Positions 1-11,089 of a DNA stretch of 64,000 bases are shown piece after piece (position 1 is the first letter of the stretch; each line of letters begins with the position of its first letter). Where the stretch lies: positions 14,594,274 through 14,658,273 of the forward strand of contig OX246745.1 in assembly GCA_945910005.1 (NCBI GenBank). Direction: 5' to 3'. Under the pieces are notes generated by a model, which was not told the origin of the DNA, did no database searches, and worked only from the letters and a program-made list of their open reading frames with translations. Both the position numbers and the translations under genes were made by a program. Origin of the DNA: Isoperla grammatica. Taxonomy: Eukaryota > Arthropoda > Insecta > Plecoptera > Perlodidae.

Positions 1-2600
1 CGCTTTAAGTAACTTGTGGACTATGAATGGACTTTTATATCGAACCGATTGGGGAGAGCTCTGCATGTGACACGTGAGTGACACGTGAGTGCGTGGGTGG
101 GTATCTTCCTGTTTAACCTTCCCTTCTTGAACCTTTGTCATAAGACCGTAAGACAAAAACTGTGTGTATTAGAAAATAAACACGGTGGAATTGTTTGACG
201 TCTAACGGAACTGGAGTAATTATTTACATAGTTAGAGAATGCGATTGTTTGTATTTGTATTTGTCTTGCGTGCTGCAACCACGAATACACGGGGGTTGGT
301 TTGACGCAGCCCTCTCCTCGGTGTATATATATAACTATATATATATATGTATTTAAGACTTCGTGTCACGCACTTAAGTTACACAGTAGCTTATGTCGTC
401 ACGATTTATTAAATAAGCAGCGCGGAATAAGTACGAAGAATGTACATTTTGTACGTACAGCGTAATATAAAGATATATCAGACAGACGTACACGAGTAAC
501 ATACGCAGTGTTGAGATTGAAACAAAGCAATGACATAATGCAAGATGATATTTTTATAAGTGTTACTTTTTCAATTTAGAAATATGCCCATTTTAATCAA
601 ATATAGAAACAAATAGAAACATACACATCCAAAAAATTAAATTTAGATCAAGATTAAAACCATTATGCCAGTTCTGGGCGAAATTTCAATTTCAATTTTA
701 TTTTTAAAGGCATACTCAATTTATCTAGGCAGATCAACTCAACACGTGTCAGAATGAAGCAGAAGACTTTCACTCAGTAGACAACCGTCAATCGAAACAG
801 TTTCGACCCGACTTATCGTCTTTGAAAGTTAAAATCAAAACTTGAACCCAGTTTTAAAATTAAACCTACGTATCCCACTTAATTGCCAAGTGGGCGTATT
901 ATTTATCCCCTGCACGTACTTGGACAGGCAATTCTGATAATTTAAAGCTTTAGTGTGTTGCAACATTTGTACACGGAGATTGAACATTACAGTATCACAG
1001 TCATCCAGCTGCCTTTGAGCTACACAAACACACTTATTAACATTTAGTCACATTAATGCGGTGTTGATATCAGTTCAAAGGCAGGAGTTCACCGTTGTAT
1101 CGTTGAGGAAGTAACATTATTTTTTCAAATCTTATAGTCCTGGTGGTTCTTTTCCATCTCAAAGCGCGTTCCTGTAACACTATTTATAATAACTAAACCC
1201 ATATTATTTGCTTCTATCTATATCTGTTATGAAAGTTTTATAATACAGTATACTTACTCATACATTAATCTGAATCTACCGTCATTGTAAAATGCATTCA
1301 CTTAAATATAAATGTAACCTCTATGGCAATGGATTAATATGTAATGGTATAATATTATACAAAGTTATTTGTCTTGGCAGAGATAAGTCAATTCCAAACA
1401 AAATTGTTTCTTTTTTAACCGTTACTTGAAAGGAAAATATGATTTATTCTCGACTATATAGCATTAAGTTCTTACAGGAGTATCTACCGTAACATTTTAA
1501 AATAGAATTTGTCGTACTCGGAAACAGTCTGCATTTACTTTTTGTACATAAAGCTTTGCCAATTCTAATATCTTCCACATAGTAACTTCCTTTGACATTA
1601 TATACATTACATCTTTTGTCAAATGCATACATGAGTGAGTATTAACAAACTAATCTTATCACAAAGATCAGTTAGCTATGAAAACTAGAGCTGTGCTTTG
1701 TGGTGAATTACACAAACGGGCTTGATTACTTTGCCTTACTCAGAGGAGTTAGATAGTTCGAGTGTGGTGACAAAATGAGAATATCGCGAAGTGTTTGTTG
1801 TCTGTACTCTGTAAACGGAGTCAGTCGGCTAAATGAAGTATAGACGCGGAGGAGAGCGGAAAGGTAAATAGATAACGACTTGTTGGGTTGCGAGAGTACT
1901 GGGTGGTTGGCAGGGGGGGGGGGGGGTTGAGGGGGGGACACTGAGCAAGAACTTCGGGACGTACCACAGCATATCCGCAAACTTTTACAATTGAAGTTCG
2001 CGAACGCGACAATCGACACACTTTATAGTATCATTTGTTTCTGTACATGTAGGGCAACTTACCGAAATTGCTTCAACCTTGTTTTATCTGACTGGCAACA
2101 CTGTTTTACGATTAAAGTTAAACAACAGTTTGCGTCAAATAACTTTGTCAATACGTCAGTGTTATCAGTATATTTTTAAAACGTTTTGCATCAAAGTTTG
2201 ATGGAAGTTGAAAATGTTTAAATTAACAATAAAAAACAACTGTCGAGTGTTTCGAAGAAGTTGTACTGTGGGCTGACTAAAAACAATAATTTACTAAATG
2301 AACGATGTTCGGGGTTTTCCAGTTTTATACATGAATGGCTATGATTTCCACAATGTGAGTTTAATAAGCACTCTTTTCACTTCACATTTTGTGTATAAAC
2401 ATTTCCTTCTCTCTGATAAAAGTACAGCATCAGGATAACTCTCAGATATTTTATTTTGTCAAATTAGCAAGATGTAAAATACAGTTTAGTACATTATATT
2501 GAGCCGAAACAATCAAAACGAAATACGAACACATTCCAAAATATATTTAGGTATTTCGCGAAAATCTAAATCATGAACTTAATACGATACAAATAAATGC
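1..2600. other. AT-rich non-coding DNA, no gene recognised
   Basis: I see no convincing gene here. Minor landmarks are two E-box hexamers CACGTG at 71-76 and 82-87 inside an 11-bp direct repeat, a (TA)n run at about 323-350, a small hairpin (CCCACTT at 874-880 with AAGTGGG at 888-894), and runs of 14 and 7 G at 1913-1926 and 1931-1937. Open frames on both strands around 1726-2019 overlap the G runs and look like chance. Confidence 0.5.
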
Positions 2601-2680
2601 TAGTGATTTGATCCTGACCCCACTCACAAACCTTTGCTTATAGAATATCTCGAACAACGAAGGATCCGTTGTAACTTACA

Positions 2681-2855
2681 GCAAGTTTATGTTGATCCCG
2701 TGAGGTGGAATTTAGTTAGAGTGCAACAAAATAAGCTCCGAGAGCAAACCACGGCTCCCGGTTGTTTTAGCTTGTTTTCAAGCTCACCGTTCCGAAGCCA
2801 CATCAAACAAATCGCTCCATCGAAAGCTGTGGTTCTGCGTCTCCGTCGCGGTTAG
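2681..2855 (+). CDS. weak exon candidate, unknown product
   Basis: An open frame follows a possible splice acceptor (TAACTTACAG, AG at 2679-2680) and runs to a TAG stop at the end of the segment. The deduced peptide is about 57 residues, basic at its C terminus (ending VVLRLRRG), and the segment is richer in GC than its flanks. The polypyrimidine tract is poor and no domain is recognised. A chance open frame is at least as likely. Confidence 0.18.
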
Positions 2856-3602
2856 AATAGTCCCAGGGCTGCTCTGCCTGTCGTACGAGGTGGATTATAA
2901 GAGCCGACGCTATATAACATAGTATCTATTTATTAAATTCATTTTTTGTTGCGTGGAGCAAGACGGCCAGTGCAGGGTTAAAGTAAACGTCTTTTTAAAT
3001 CAAATGCAATTTTTCAAATGGTGGTGCATGTAAATGTGTTGTAACTTAGTAACTTCCTGACCGGTTTTGCTAAAAAAACTAATGTAGTTCAATCCACATC
3101 GACGCTTGTGAATGATTCATATTTCAATTTGATCCGACTCTCCGTTCAACCGCAATCGCGAAACAGAAAAACAAAAAACAAAACGTGTGCCATAATAATG
3201 TGTATAGAAAGAAAACGCTCTCTACGCTCGCTTAATAACATTAATTCTAGGGTGTTTTCAAAGTGACGCGTCCCTTCACAGATAATTAAACATGGATGGA
3301 TAGAGTCCCCACAACAACAGAGCTCGAGATTAGCATTTGTTAATTATATCTAAAAATAAGTGAGAACGGAGCAACCTTATTTTCTTAAGCACAACATACT
3401 ATGCTAAATATTTATAATATTTTAATTAGTCGAATTTTTTAATTTGATAACTATTTACAAATTAAATAAACAGAATTACTACCCTACTGATTATAATATT
3501 TAAAATATATTGAATACAGTCTGTGCTTGATTACAATACATAGGCCCTACACTTCTTAATTTTAGTGTAATCATCTAGAAAGATTATGTTTTAATAAACG
3601 GA

Positions 3603-3779
3603 AATTTCGCGCATGTTTTTATACTGATACTTCCCGCATACGACGCAAAACGCAGCTTAATCATTCTGTGCAGCCTTAAGTTATTAAAAAACTGTAATTT
3701 CGCGCGGTTTTATGACTTAGACATTCCGACTACGACGCGAAACGTAGCCTCTAATCATTCTGCGCTGCCGTAAGTTAAT
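3603..3779 (+). repeat. diverged two-copy tandem duplication, 93-bp offset
   Basis: Two adjacent copies of about 84 bp lie at 3603-3686 and 3696-3779. Both share AATTTCGCGC at the start, ACGACGC.AAACG.AGC in the middle, and TAATCATTCTG with TAAGTTA near the end. They differ by many substitutions, so the duplication is old. The unit resembles no element I know. Confidence 0.7.
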
Positions 3780-4011
3780 CCACCCCATTTAATCACAGAT
3801 CTGTTTGTCCGTCTCTGATCTACGCTGTTAACAAACATAATCCAGGCGTTGAGTGGTAAACACAATTGACGGGGATGGTAAACTTGTGTAGTAGGTCGTC
3901 CGCCATCAGTAAATTAATATGTAAATGGCGCGGGGAAACGCCCTTCGTATGACAACCGCGTTCTGGCCGACGTACAACTAGTCTAGAGAATCACACGACA
4001 TGTTATGTTAC

Positions 4012-4470
4012 ATGTAAGTCAATGAGACTTCTTTCTTGCATGCTTTTCTTTGTGATACAAACAGTAGATGTCACTTAAAAATACATCAATTACTTCATAT
4101 TTCCTGCTAGTATTTGCGACGTGGCTTATGCTGTATAGGAACGCAGGTCCTAAGCTTATGGCTTCTAGGGACGTGGGTTCAAATACCGTATAAGACACGG
4201 TTGTTTGAAATTGTCCATCTTCATTTACATGTGAGATTACATGTTAGTCATTAGTGACGAGCTTCTTGCTTTCTTTTTTTGGTGATACAAACAGTAGATC
4301 TCATTTAAAAATACATCAATTACTTCATATTTCCTGCCAGTATTTGCGACGTGGCTTATGCTGTAGGGGCGCAGGTCAAGCTTATGGCTTCTAGGGATGT
4401 GGGTTCAAATACCGTATAAGACACAGTTTTTGTAATTATCCTTCTTCATCTATCCCCCCCTCATCGTTTT
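4012..4470 (+). repeat. tandem duplication (230-bp unit) carrying two SINE family A copies
   Basis: The first unit begins near 4012 and the second near 4242. Landmarks such as TGATACAAACAGTAGAT (4052 and 4283) and GCGACGTGGCTTATGCTGTA (4116 and 4346) are 230-231 bp apart. Each unit ends in a tRNA-like stretch with TGGCTTATGC as box A and GTGGGTTCAAATAC as box B, followed by TAAGACAC and a CCATCTTCAT-type tail. The copies differ by scattered substitutions and small indels. The SINE was therefore present before this segment was duplicated. Confidence 0.8.
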
Positions 4471-4732
4471 GAATAGCAGTTTTGAAATTATAGATGCGTA
4501 AAGCAACTTACACATTTCATCTATTACAAAGCATATCCCTTCCTCATCCCTTCTTCTCTTCGTGCCTCAAAAGATGTCCAACTCAACGATCCCTCTGTTT
4601 CACTTAACTTTTCCATAACCTTCTTTCTTTGTTTTCTCTATCAAGTAATTCAAGTAATCCATCTTCAACGTTCTCCAGTAACAACAAAACTAGAATTCAT
4701 CTAACCTCTTATTTACCTGCAAGCGTGGATGA

Positions 4733-4900
4733 CCGAGTTTGATCAGGCGTTGGTCTAGTAAACTATGGTTGCTGCGTTTCAGTTTTCGAATCCTGGCTTG
4801 TCATGTGAAGTTGTTCATCTTCATAATCATATATCAGCATCATTGTCTCGATTTGAAATTGCGATGTAAAGGCTAGGTATCATCATCATTACCTTTTTTC
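4733..4900 (+). mobile_element. SINE family A, third local copy
   Basis: A tRNA-like head (box B GTTTTCGAATCC near 4790) is followed by a body matching the other family A copies: TTCATCTTCAT, then CATTGTCTCGA, TTGAAATTGCGATGTAAAG and a short ATCATCATCAT tail. Family A has no recognised name. The head is consistent with RNA polymerase III transcription, as for other tRNA-derived SINEs. No clean target-site duplication was found. Confidence 0.5.
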
Positions 4901-6000
4901 CCTTTTTGATATAGTCCATGTTTTGTAAACAAAACCGCGAACCTAGCTTAATACGGTAATGTATTAAAATACAGATTAGGTATAGTGTTTTATTGTAGCT
5001 TTTAGTCAAAATGCGCCAGTATAAACATCACTTGGGCATATATGTTTATGATATTGTTTTTATTTAATTTTGTTATATATTAATTATCTTTGTTTATACC
5101 CTGAACCAGATTCCATTTACATAGTTACGAGAGAGGGATTAAATATCATCACAGATTAGTTAGTTTATGTAAATTTATAGTTCACTGTACAAACAAGATA
5201 TTTCAAGTAGTTAATTAGTTATCGTAATAATTGCCATACCTCTTTTTGAAACAAAACCAGTGTGGGGAATGCATTGAATTTCCCTTCCAAGTCAATACAC
5301 GTAATTAAACATTCTTTTAGACGTTTCGAGTCTAGACCAAGTTAATCAAAATTTAGCAATTTATTCCGTCTCGGCATTTTCCCGTTCTTTCACGATTTTC
5401 AAAGAATTTCATCTCTTAATTTATTGCCTGTCTTCATTCTGTTATACCTCACGTATGCAAATGCATCTGCATTCTTGAAAGCGTTGTGCATGACTAATAC
5501 CAGCCACTTCGCTCTTGGCTCTTATTGCAGCAGAAGTCCATCTTGAACATTTCGTTTATTAATTTTAATTCGAGCTCCGTTTGATGAAAACCATTACAAA
5601 TGTAATATTGAAGATGAAGTCGAAGCATATTTCATGATTTATGGTCAAGTTATGTAGACAATTGCATGCTACCAAATATGCTACCGTGACCCAAATCTAG
5701 CATTAAGAATATTTGATTTTAAGTAATATTTAGTTACAATGGTAAAATGAAATAATCATCAACTTGCGTTAATACTGTGTGAGTTTTCACTTCTACTGTA
5801 AAGAGTAACTTCACTTCACTGAAATCAATGAATAAGTGTAAAATAGTTATTTTATCGTCAAAATTGGAGAAGAAAAGTGTGAGCTGTTATGGTCAATGGT
5901 CAATACACGATGTATACCGATCTCCTTGTCATGTATTAACGCTGTTTTGAAATTTGAATAATTATTTGTCCGGTAAAATCTCTTGAATTGTGTGGGAGTT
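4901..6000. other. AT-rich spacer, nothing recognised
   Basis: The interval has no repeat or coding signal I can support. A pyrimidine-rich stretch ending in GCAG near 5530 could act as a splice acceptor, but the sequence after it closes within about 15 codons in all frames. Confidence 0.5.
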
Positions 6001-6228
6001 TTTCTGGGTCCCCATTGATGTAGTAAAGCTTCTTCCAGAGAACGACGCGTATTTGTATTTCGGCTTTTCGCTAAGCCTCTTCGGAACTTATTCGCCGTGA
6101 ATTTGCAGCTGTTGCGTGGACACGGTATTCAACCGGTTTCACGTTTTTGATATCATTATTGATTATTATTTTATTATATGTACAAATGTGGAAAAAGGTA
6201 ACATTTGAAGGTCGTACCAGTAAAATGA

Positions 6229-6347
6229 CGCTTTATTTTTTTTTTAATTCAACGTTTTGATATTATCGTTTTCAAGATCTTTTTTTTTTCATCTTGAAAA
6301 AGATAGAACTAATCCTGTCGAAACGTTGAACTGTTTCAAATAAAGCG
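6229..6347. mobile_element. short foldback element (imperfect inverted repeat)
   Basis: The two arms are imperfect reverse complements. The left arm runs CGCTTTATTT... TTCAACGTTTTGA ... TTCAAGAT, and the right arm runs ATCTTGAA ... TCGAAACGTTGAA ... AAATAAAGCG. The loop is a short T-rich stretch of about 12 bases. This suggests either a small MITE or two copies of one unit head to head. The GTCGAAACGTTGAA...AATAAA pattern recalls motifs in the ends of some Penelope-like and retrozyme elements. That link is inference only. Confidence 0.5.
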
Positions 6348-6660
6348 ATATTTGATTGATATTTAACCGTAAAATGTTTTTTTCACACATTTTTCAACTA
6401 ACAAAATTTTAGAAGCCGTATATAATGTTATTAATATATCAAATAAAATCAAGAATAGAATAAAATGTATTTATTCAGTCATATACTGTAGAATCACACG
6501 CACAGGCACATAACACGCACGCCATAGTATTTCTTATGTCTTGCACTGATTACAATGGCGCTCAGGTAGTTGAAGGTTGATAACGGGTTACGAATAATGA
6601 CTTAAATATCATGTTGCTCAAATTGTAACAACCTGGTAATGACAAAATCGATCGTGGCCC

Positions 6661-7728
6661 TGAGTAAGGTTATGTGTGCGCTGTGTGTCTGAGAATGCGC
6701 GTGTGAGTGTGAGTGCGCGTGTGAGTGACAGGTTATGTGTGCGCTGTGTGTGTCCGAGAATGCGCGTGTGAGTGCGCGTTGTGAGTGACAGGTTATGTGT
6801 GCGCTGTGTGTGTCTGAGAATGCGCGTGTGAGTGTGAGTGCGCGTGTGAGTGTGAGTGTGAGTGTGCGTGTGAGTGACAGGTTATGTGTGCGCTGTGTGT
6901 GTCTGAGAATGCGCGTGTGAGTGTGAGTGCGCGTGTGAGTGACAGGTTATGTGTGCGCTGTGTGTGTCTGAGAATGCACGTGTGAGTGTGAGTGCGCATG
7001 TGAGTGACAGGTAATGTGTGCGCTGTGTGTATCTGAGAATGCACGTGTGAGTGTGAGTGCGCGTGTGAGTGACAGGTTATGTGTGCGCTGTGTGTGTCTG
7101 AGAATGCGCGTGTGAGTGTGAGTGCGCATGTGAGTGACAGGTAATGTGTGCGCGTGTGAGTGTGAGTGCGCGTGTGAGTGACAGGCTATGTGAGCGCTGT
7201 GTGTGTCTGAGAATGCGCGTGTGAGTGTGAGTGCGCGTGTGAGAGACAGGTTATGTGTGCGCTGTGTGTCTGAGAATGCGCGTGTGAGTGTGAGTGCGCT
7301 GTGTGTGTCTGAGAATGCGCGTGTAAGTGTGAGTGCGCATGTGAGTGACAGGTTATGTGTGCGCTGTGTGTGTCTGAGAATGCGCGTGTGAGTGTGAGTG
7401 CGCGTGTGAGTGACAGGTTATGTGTGCGCTGTGTGTGTCTGAGAATGCGCGTGTGAGTGTGAGTGCGCGTGTGAGTGACAGGTTATGTGTGCGCTGTGTG
7501 TCTGAGAGTGCGCGTGCGCGTGTGAGTGACAGGTTATGTGTGCGCTGTGTGTGTCTGAGAATGCGCGTGTGAGTGTGAGTGCGCGTGTGAGTGACAGGTT
7601 ATGTGTGTGCTGTGTGTGTCTGAGAATGCGCGTGTGAGTGTGAGTGCGCGTGTGAGTGACAGGTTATGTGTGTGCTGTGTGTGTCTGAGAATGCGCGTGT
7701 GAGTGTGAGTGCGCGTGTGAGTGACAGG
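6661..7728 (+). repeat. GT-rich minisatellite, unit about 65 bp, roughly 16 copies
   Basis: The unit runs GTGACAGGTTATGTGTGCGC, then TGTGTGTGTCTGAGAATGCG, then a (GTGAGT)-rich end. Marker GACAGGTT/TA/CT recurs at about 6728, 6787, 6876, 6941, 7005, 7070, 7135, 7179, 7245, 7346, 7411, 7476, 7527, 7595, 7659 and 7722. Most intervals are 64-66 bp, with shorter (about 44-51 bp) and longer (about 89 and 101 bp) variants from changes in the internal GTGAGT/GTGCGC sub-repeat. Open frames on both strands (Arg/Val/Ser-rich or His/Thr/Ser-rich) are by-products of the repeat and are not genes. The alternating purine-pyrimidine tracts could adopt Z-DNA. Confidence 0.95.
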
Positions 7729-8307
7729 CTGTATTTTGTCTCCAGAAATACAAACAAAACGTCGTCTTCATTTACAAATTTGTTTTTATAAATTAGCTTA
7801 TGCCAAGCTAGTTTTCACAAAATAACATTTTTTTCACAAGTCAATGCAAATATCTGTAGGTGCAAATGTATCCCTGCTAAGCTGCTTTTCGCGTTGCAAT
7901 CGTTTTCAGTTGCGGGATTATACCCATGAACCGATGTTCAGGGGGGGGGGGGCAGATTGCCCCCGCCTCCCCCCTGTTATCAACTAATGGCCAGAGAGTT
8001 GACTTGCAGCTCCCAACTGGCGCAATCCATAGCACATCCCTTTGATGTTTGGTTATTGGACTATCATAAACACGGAATCTCGCATTTTGAATTGTACACG
8101 TCGGTGCTAATATGCATAGAAGTCCGGTAGGGTACTGAACACGGGTGATATGAAATACGGTGGAATAAACCACCGACAGTAGTACTGAGAACTGGATTGA
8201 CGTTTGGGTCTAAATGACTAAATGTCACGCACTATCCTAGTAGTGCTTCTCATACGACACAGACAAGCAAGACAGTGGGCTCGCTTATAGTAGTCTCATC
8301 AACTGAA
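7729..8307. other. spacer with a G12 run
   Basis: A run of 12 G lies at 7941-7952 beside a C-rich patch (GCCCCCGCCTCCCCCC). A minus-strand open frame of 98 codons crosses this region, but its peptide shows no family features and it ends inside low-complexity sequence. I do not call a gene. Confidence 0.5.
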
Positions 8308-8773
8308 CAAAAGGGGCCGTCCATAAATGATATCACACAATTTCTGACCAAATTAGACCCCCCCCCCCCCCTTTAATGATGTCACAAAAAAATAATTTAC
8401 TCCCCCCCCCCCCCCGACATGCCAACATAAAAAAACTGTTACAAAATCAGCCACATCGAGATCAAATATTTGTATTTTCTTTATTTTTTACATTTGCACA
8501 GCTGCTGGTTACTGGTCATTCGTCCATGTCGAAACTCAGCAGGTGGCGCATTCTAGTGGCTAAAAACCAGTTTTGGAAATGCGTGAAATTGCGCGGGATT
8601 ATTTGAAAAATGAAAAATACTGAAAAAGAATCTGCAGTAAAAAATGGCATTATATGCAGTGCATGCATGGATGTCACAGAAAGACTGACCCCCCCCTGTC
8701 ACATATTGTCACAAGTTGAAGACCCCCCCCCCCCCCCAAATAGTATGACATCATTTATGGACGGCCCCCAAAA
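8308..8773. mobile_element. non-autonomous DNA transposon (MITE) with 5-bp target duplication
   Basis: The terminal inverted repeats begin GGGGCCGTCCATAAATGAT at 8313 and end ATCATTTATGGACGGCCCC at 8768. The match is near perfect over about 22 bp. The element is flanked by CAAAA on both sides (8308-8312 and 8769-8773), which fits a 5-bp target-site duplication. The interior holds four runs of C (about 8358, 8402, 8692 and 8722) and subterminal repeats with TGTCACA or TGATGTCACA. There is no transposase frame: the open frames inside are short and cross the C runs. The superfamily is left open because neither terminus nor duplication length is decisive. C-run lengths are likely to vary between individuals. 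Confidence 0.85.
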
Positions 8774-10479
8774 GTGCAATGAGTTGTCACCAGACAGCGT
8801 GTTGCTCGAATTCTTATGCTTACGAAGTTGCCGAGTCCAATTTTATCACCCCCATCCTGCTGAACCCCGTATTTCTCTCTGTAAAAATAGCTTTAGAATG
8901 TTTAATAATTGTCACAAAAACAAAAATGTTATCCTCTATAGCTAGAGAATTTGTAGTGTGCTCTTTCTTATGAATGTCTCGTTCTTCCAGTAATTAATAT
9001 TTCCGTTTTTCAAATGTTCAATATTATGCGATGTTGCTATAATTGCTAGACACATTTCACACTCATCTTCGATAATAATTAATATTTTAATACAAAATAA
9101 GTAAGTGTTTTGTCATTGGAATATTGTAAAAATGTGTCCACGCCTCTTTTAGTTATTTATGCAAATACGAGTTATTTCTTGTTGAATTTTTTGCAATATA
9201 GCGAGGAATGTGAAAGGTGTAGTCCGTCCCTTTGTGATAAGGTATGCCCTGCACATGTATAGTTTACACGATAATGTAGATCAACCCAGGTGAGACCAAC
9301 TTTTGAATTGCAACTGGTGAACTCCAAGCCACTTCGCTTCAACTCTTTTCAAAGCATTAGTTATTTTTTTTGTATATATCTCGTTCTCTTTTGGAATTCA
9401 TTATAAAGTTTGTGATGCAAAGTATGGTAGAAAACTTAAAGGAATGCGCATAAATAAAAGGTATCAAAGGAATGTTAAAAGTTCCTAAAATAGAATAGAA
9501 AAAAATCGCGATTTTTTATTTTGTGTTGTTGTATAAAGGAAAAGGGATTTGAATGTAATCTACCAATTGAAAAACGAAAACTTTCAACTCCTGCACACAA
9601 CAAAATAGGACACTTTAGAGCTTTTCGTCACTGATACTCGATTCATGTGATTGTTTCACGTATGCGTACATAGGTAGAGAAAAGTTTGCCAGAAACTACT
9701 TTCGTATAAGCTTACTCGTGTATGAAATCCGGTATTACGAAGTTGCGAACTCGCCAGAGCTTCAGTTTTGCAACAACAACTGGGATGAGTATTTATCGGG
9801 CGTCCCTAAGTGATTATGTGGGTGGGCGGTGGAGGGGGGCAGAGGGGGTGGGGGGGAACTAGAAACACCGCGTTTACCACATTAAACAAGCTAGGAAGAC
9901 GCATGGTTATTCTGCACCATTTATTTTGGTGCATGCAGATAATTTTCTTTTAGATAATTTTTATTTACCGTTTACATTTTGTTTATTCCAATTTTACGAA
10001 CTTCTGTCACTCACTGATTATATTTAATCCAAACTCGTCCACTCCAAATACTATAGGCATAAATTGGACAAAAAAGTACACGACCGTTTTTGTCCCCCAG
10101 TAAGTTCGTATAGGTTTGCAGCGACATTTTTTACGAACTTCACGCGTTTAGTTCGTTTTAATTCAAATGTCACATACTATGGACTATGTTTCACATTTTC
10201 CATTATGCTCGTAAAAATGACTGTTCCAACCTTAGTTAAAGTGCACCTCCGACGTTGTTGAATTCTGTTAACGTGGGGTTGACAAAACGTACTTGACGTC
10301 TCGGGTTCGTTTCAAGAATGTACAATAATTAATGCCATTCTAGAATTTGAATCATCTCATCTTTTGATTAGAGATATAATTTTTTATTACAAAATACCTA
10401 AATAACGCTCATTATTAACCTTAATTTTTTCAATTTTTTAATTTTTTTCAATTACATTTTCATTCATATTATGTTTTCA
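8774..10479. other. AT-rich spacer with a palindrome and a G-rich tract
   Basis: No gene is recognised. A perfect palindrome of A6-TCGCGA-T6 spans 9500-9517. A G-rich stretch at about 9820-9856 has at least four G-runs, close enough to form a G-quadruplex. The rest is ordinary AT-rich sequence. Confidence 0.5.
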
Positions 10480-10660
10480 TGTTTTTTGTTTTGTATTTTG
10501 TATTTTCTATTTTGTATTATGTTCATTATTATATTTAGATTTTAAGTAATTTTAGTATGGGTTGGCAGTCACTCTGTGTGTTTGGAGCTGTGCTCTTTTC
10601 TGCCAACCCCCATTCACTTTTGTAGTAAATGGAAATGATTAATAAATAAATAAATAATTA
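10480..10660 (+). mobile_element. probable 3' end of a non-LTR retrotransposon
   Basis: A stretch containing GGGTTGGCAGTCACTCTGTG, then TCTGCCAACCCCCATTCACT, ends in GGAAATGATTAATAAATAAATAAATAA. The two GTTGGCAG/CTGCCAAC blocks can pair as a hairpin. A 3' stem-loop followed by short AATA repeats is typical of CR1/L2/Jockey-type LINE tails. No coding part remains upstream, so this would be a severely 5'-truncated copy. The family is unknown. Confidence 0.45.
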
Positions 10661-10714
10661 AAATTTCGTCCCGGTTAGCATCGTTAACAAAATATGAAAC
10701 ATAACGCGCAAATA

Positions 10715-11089
10715 TCATCGTCTAAATGGGGTTTCTAGAGATTTGTCTCTCATTCTGTAGTTAACGACACTCTTTAAAGTTTCGCAACCATCAAGATTTA
10801 TTTCGAAGGAACTAAACAAATTAAGAGGTAAAACATCTGACCTGGATAGGACGGAGCGCAGATATTCAGGGCACCAAAGGTTGTGTACTAAAGTCACATT
10901 TCGTTGAATTTGTAGCGGTAGTTCCATGGTATACACGGCTTTCAAAACCGTCATGCTTTCATCGCCCAATGTAGTTTTCTGTGTAATTAGTACTTCGTGG
11001 CAACCTTTGACCTTCCTTCTATACAACTTAGTATTCAACGTAGGGGACGAGACAGCATAATAACGTGGTATAAAGTGGAACCAAACCAA
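10715..11089 (-). CDS. hypothetical 124-codon open frame
   Basis: This is the longest open frame in the window that is neither repeat nor retroelement. It starts at an ATG (11087-11089) and ends near the probable LINE tail. Its peptide is mixed and non-repetitive, with clusters such as RRKVKGCHEVLI and YRMRDKSLETPFRR. It has no recognisable domain, signal peptide or membrane segment. One or two frames of this length are expected by chance in 64 kb of AT-rich DNA, so length alone proves nothing. It could also be a decayed retroelement remnant. Confidence 0.25.
   Translation of the reverse strand: MVWFHFIPRYYAVSSPTLNTKLYRRKVKGCHEVLITQKTTLGDESMTVLKAVYTMELPLQIQRNVTLVHNLWCPEYLRSVLSRSDVLPLNLFSSFEINLDGCETLKSVVNYRMRDKSLETPFRR

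Noticed and set aside
1726..2019. 97-codon proline-rich minus frame
   Set aside because: Proline run is the G14 tract; no other coding evidence.
3820..3906. 28-codon minus frame starting MADDLLHKF in good ATG context
   Set aside because: Too short, no donor, no supporting signal.
6793..7391. His/Thr/Ser-rich and Arg/Val/Ser-rich open frames on both strands
   Set aside because: They are readings of the GT-rich minisatellite; frame and length follow the repeat, not selection.
6661..7728. CRISPR-like array
   Set aside because: Adjacent units without unique spacers; a minisatellite. The same applies to the 48-bp and 164-bp arrays.
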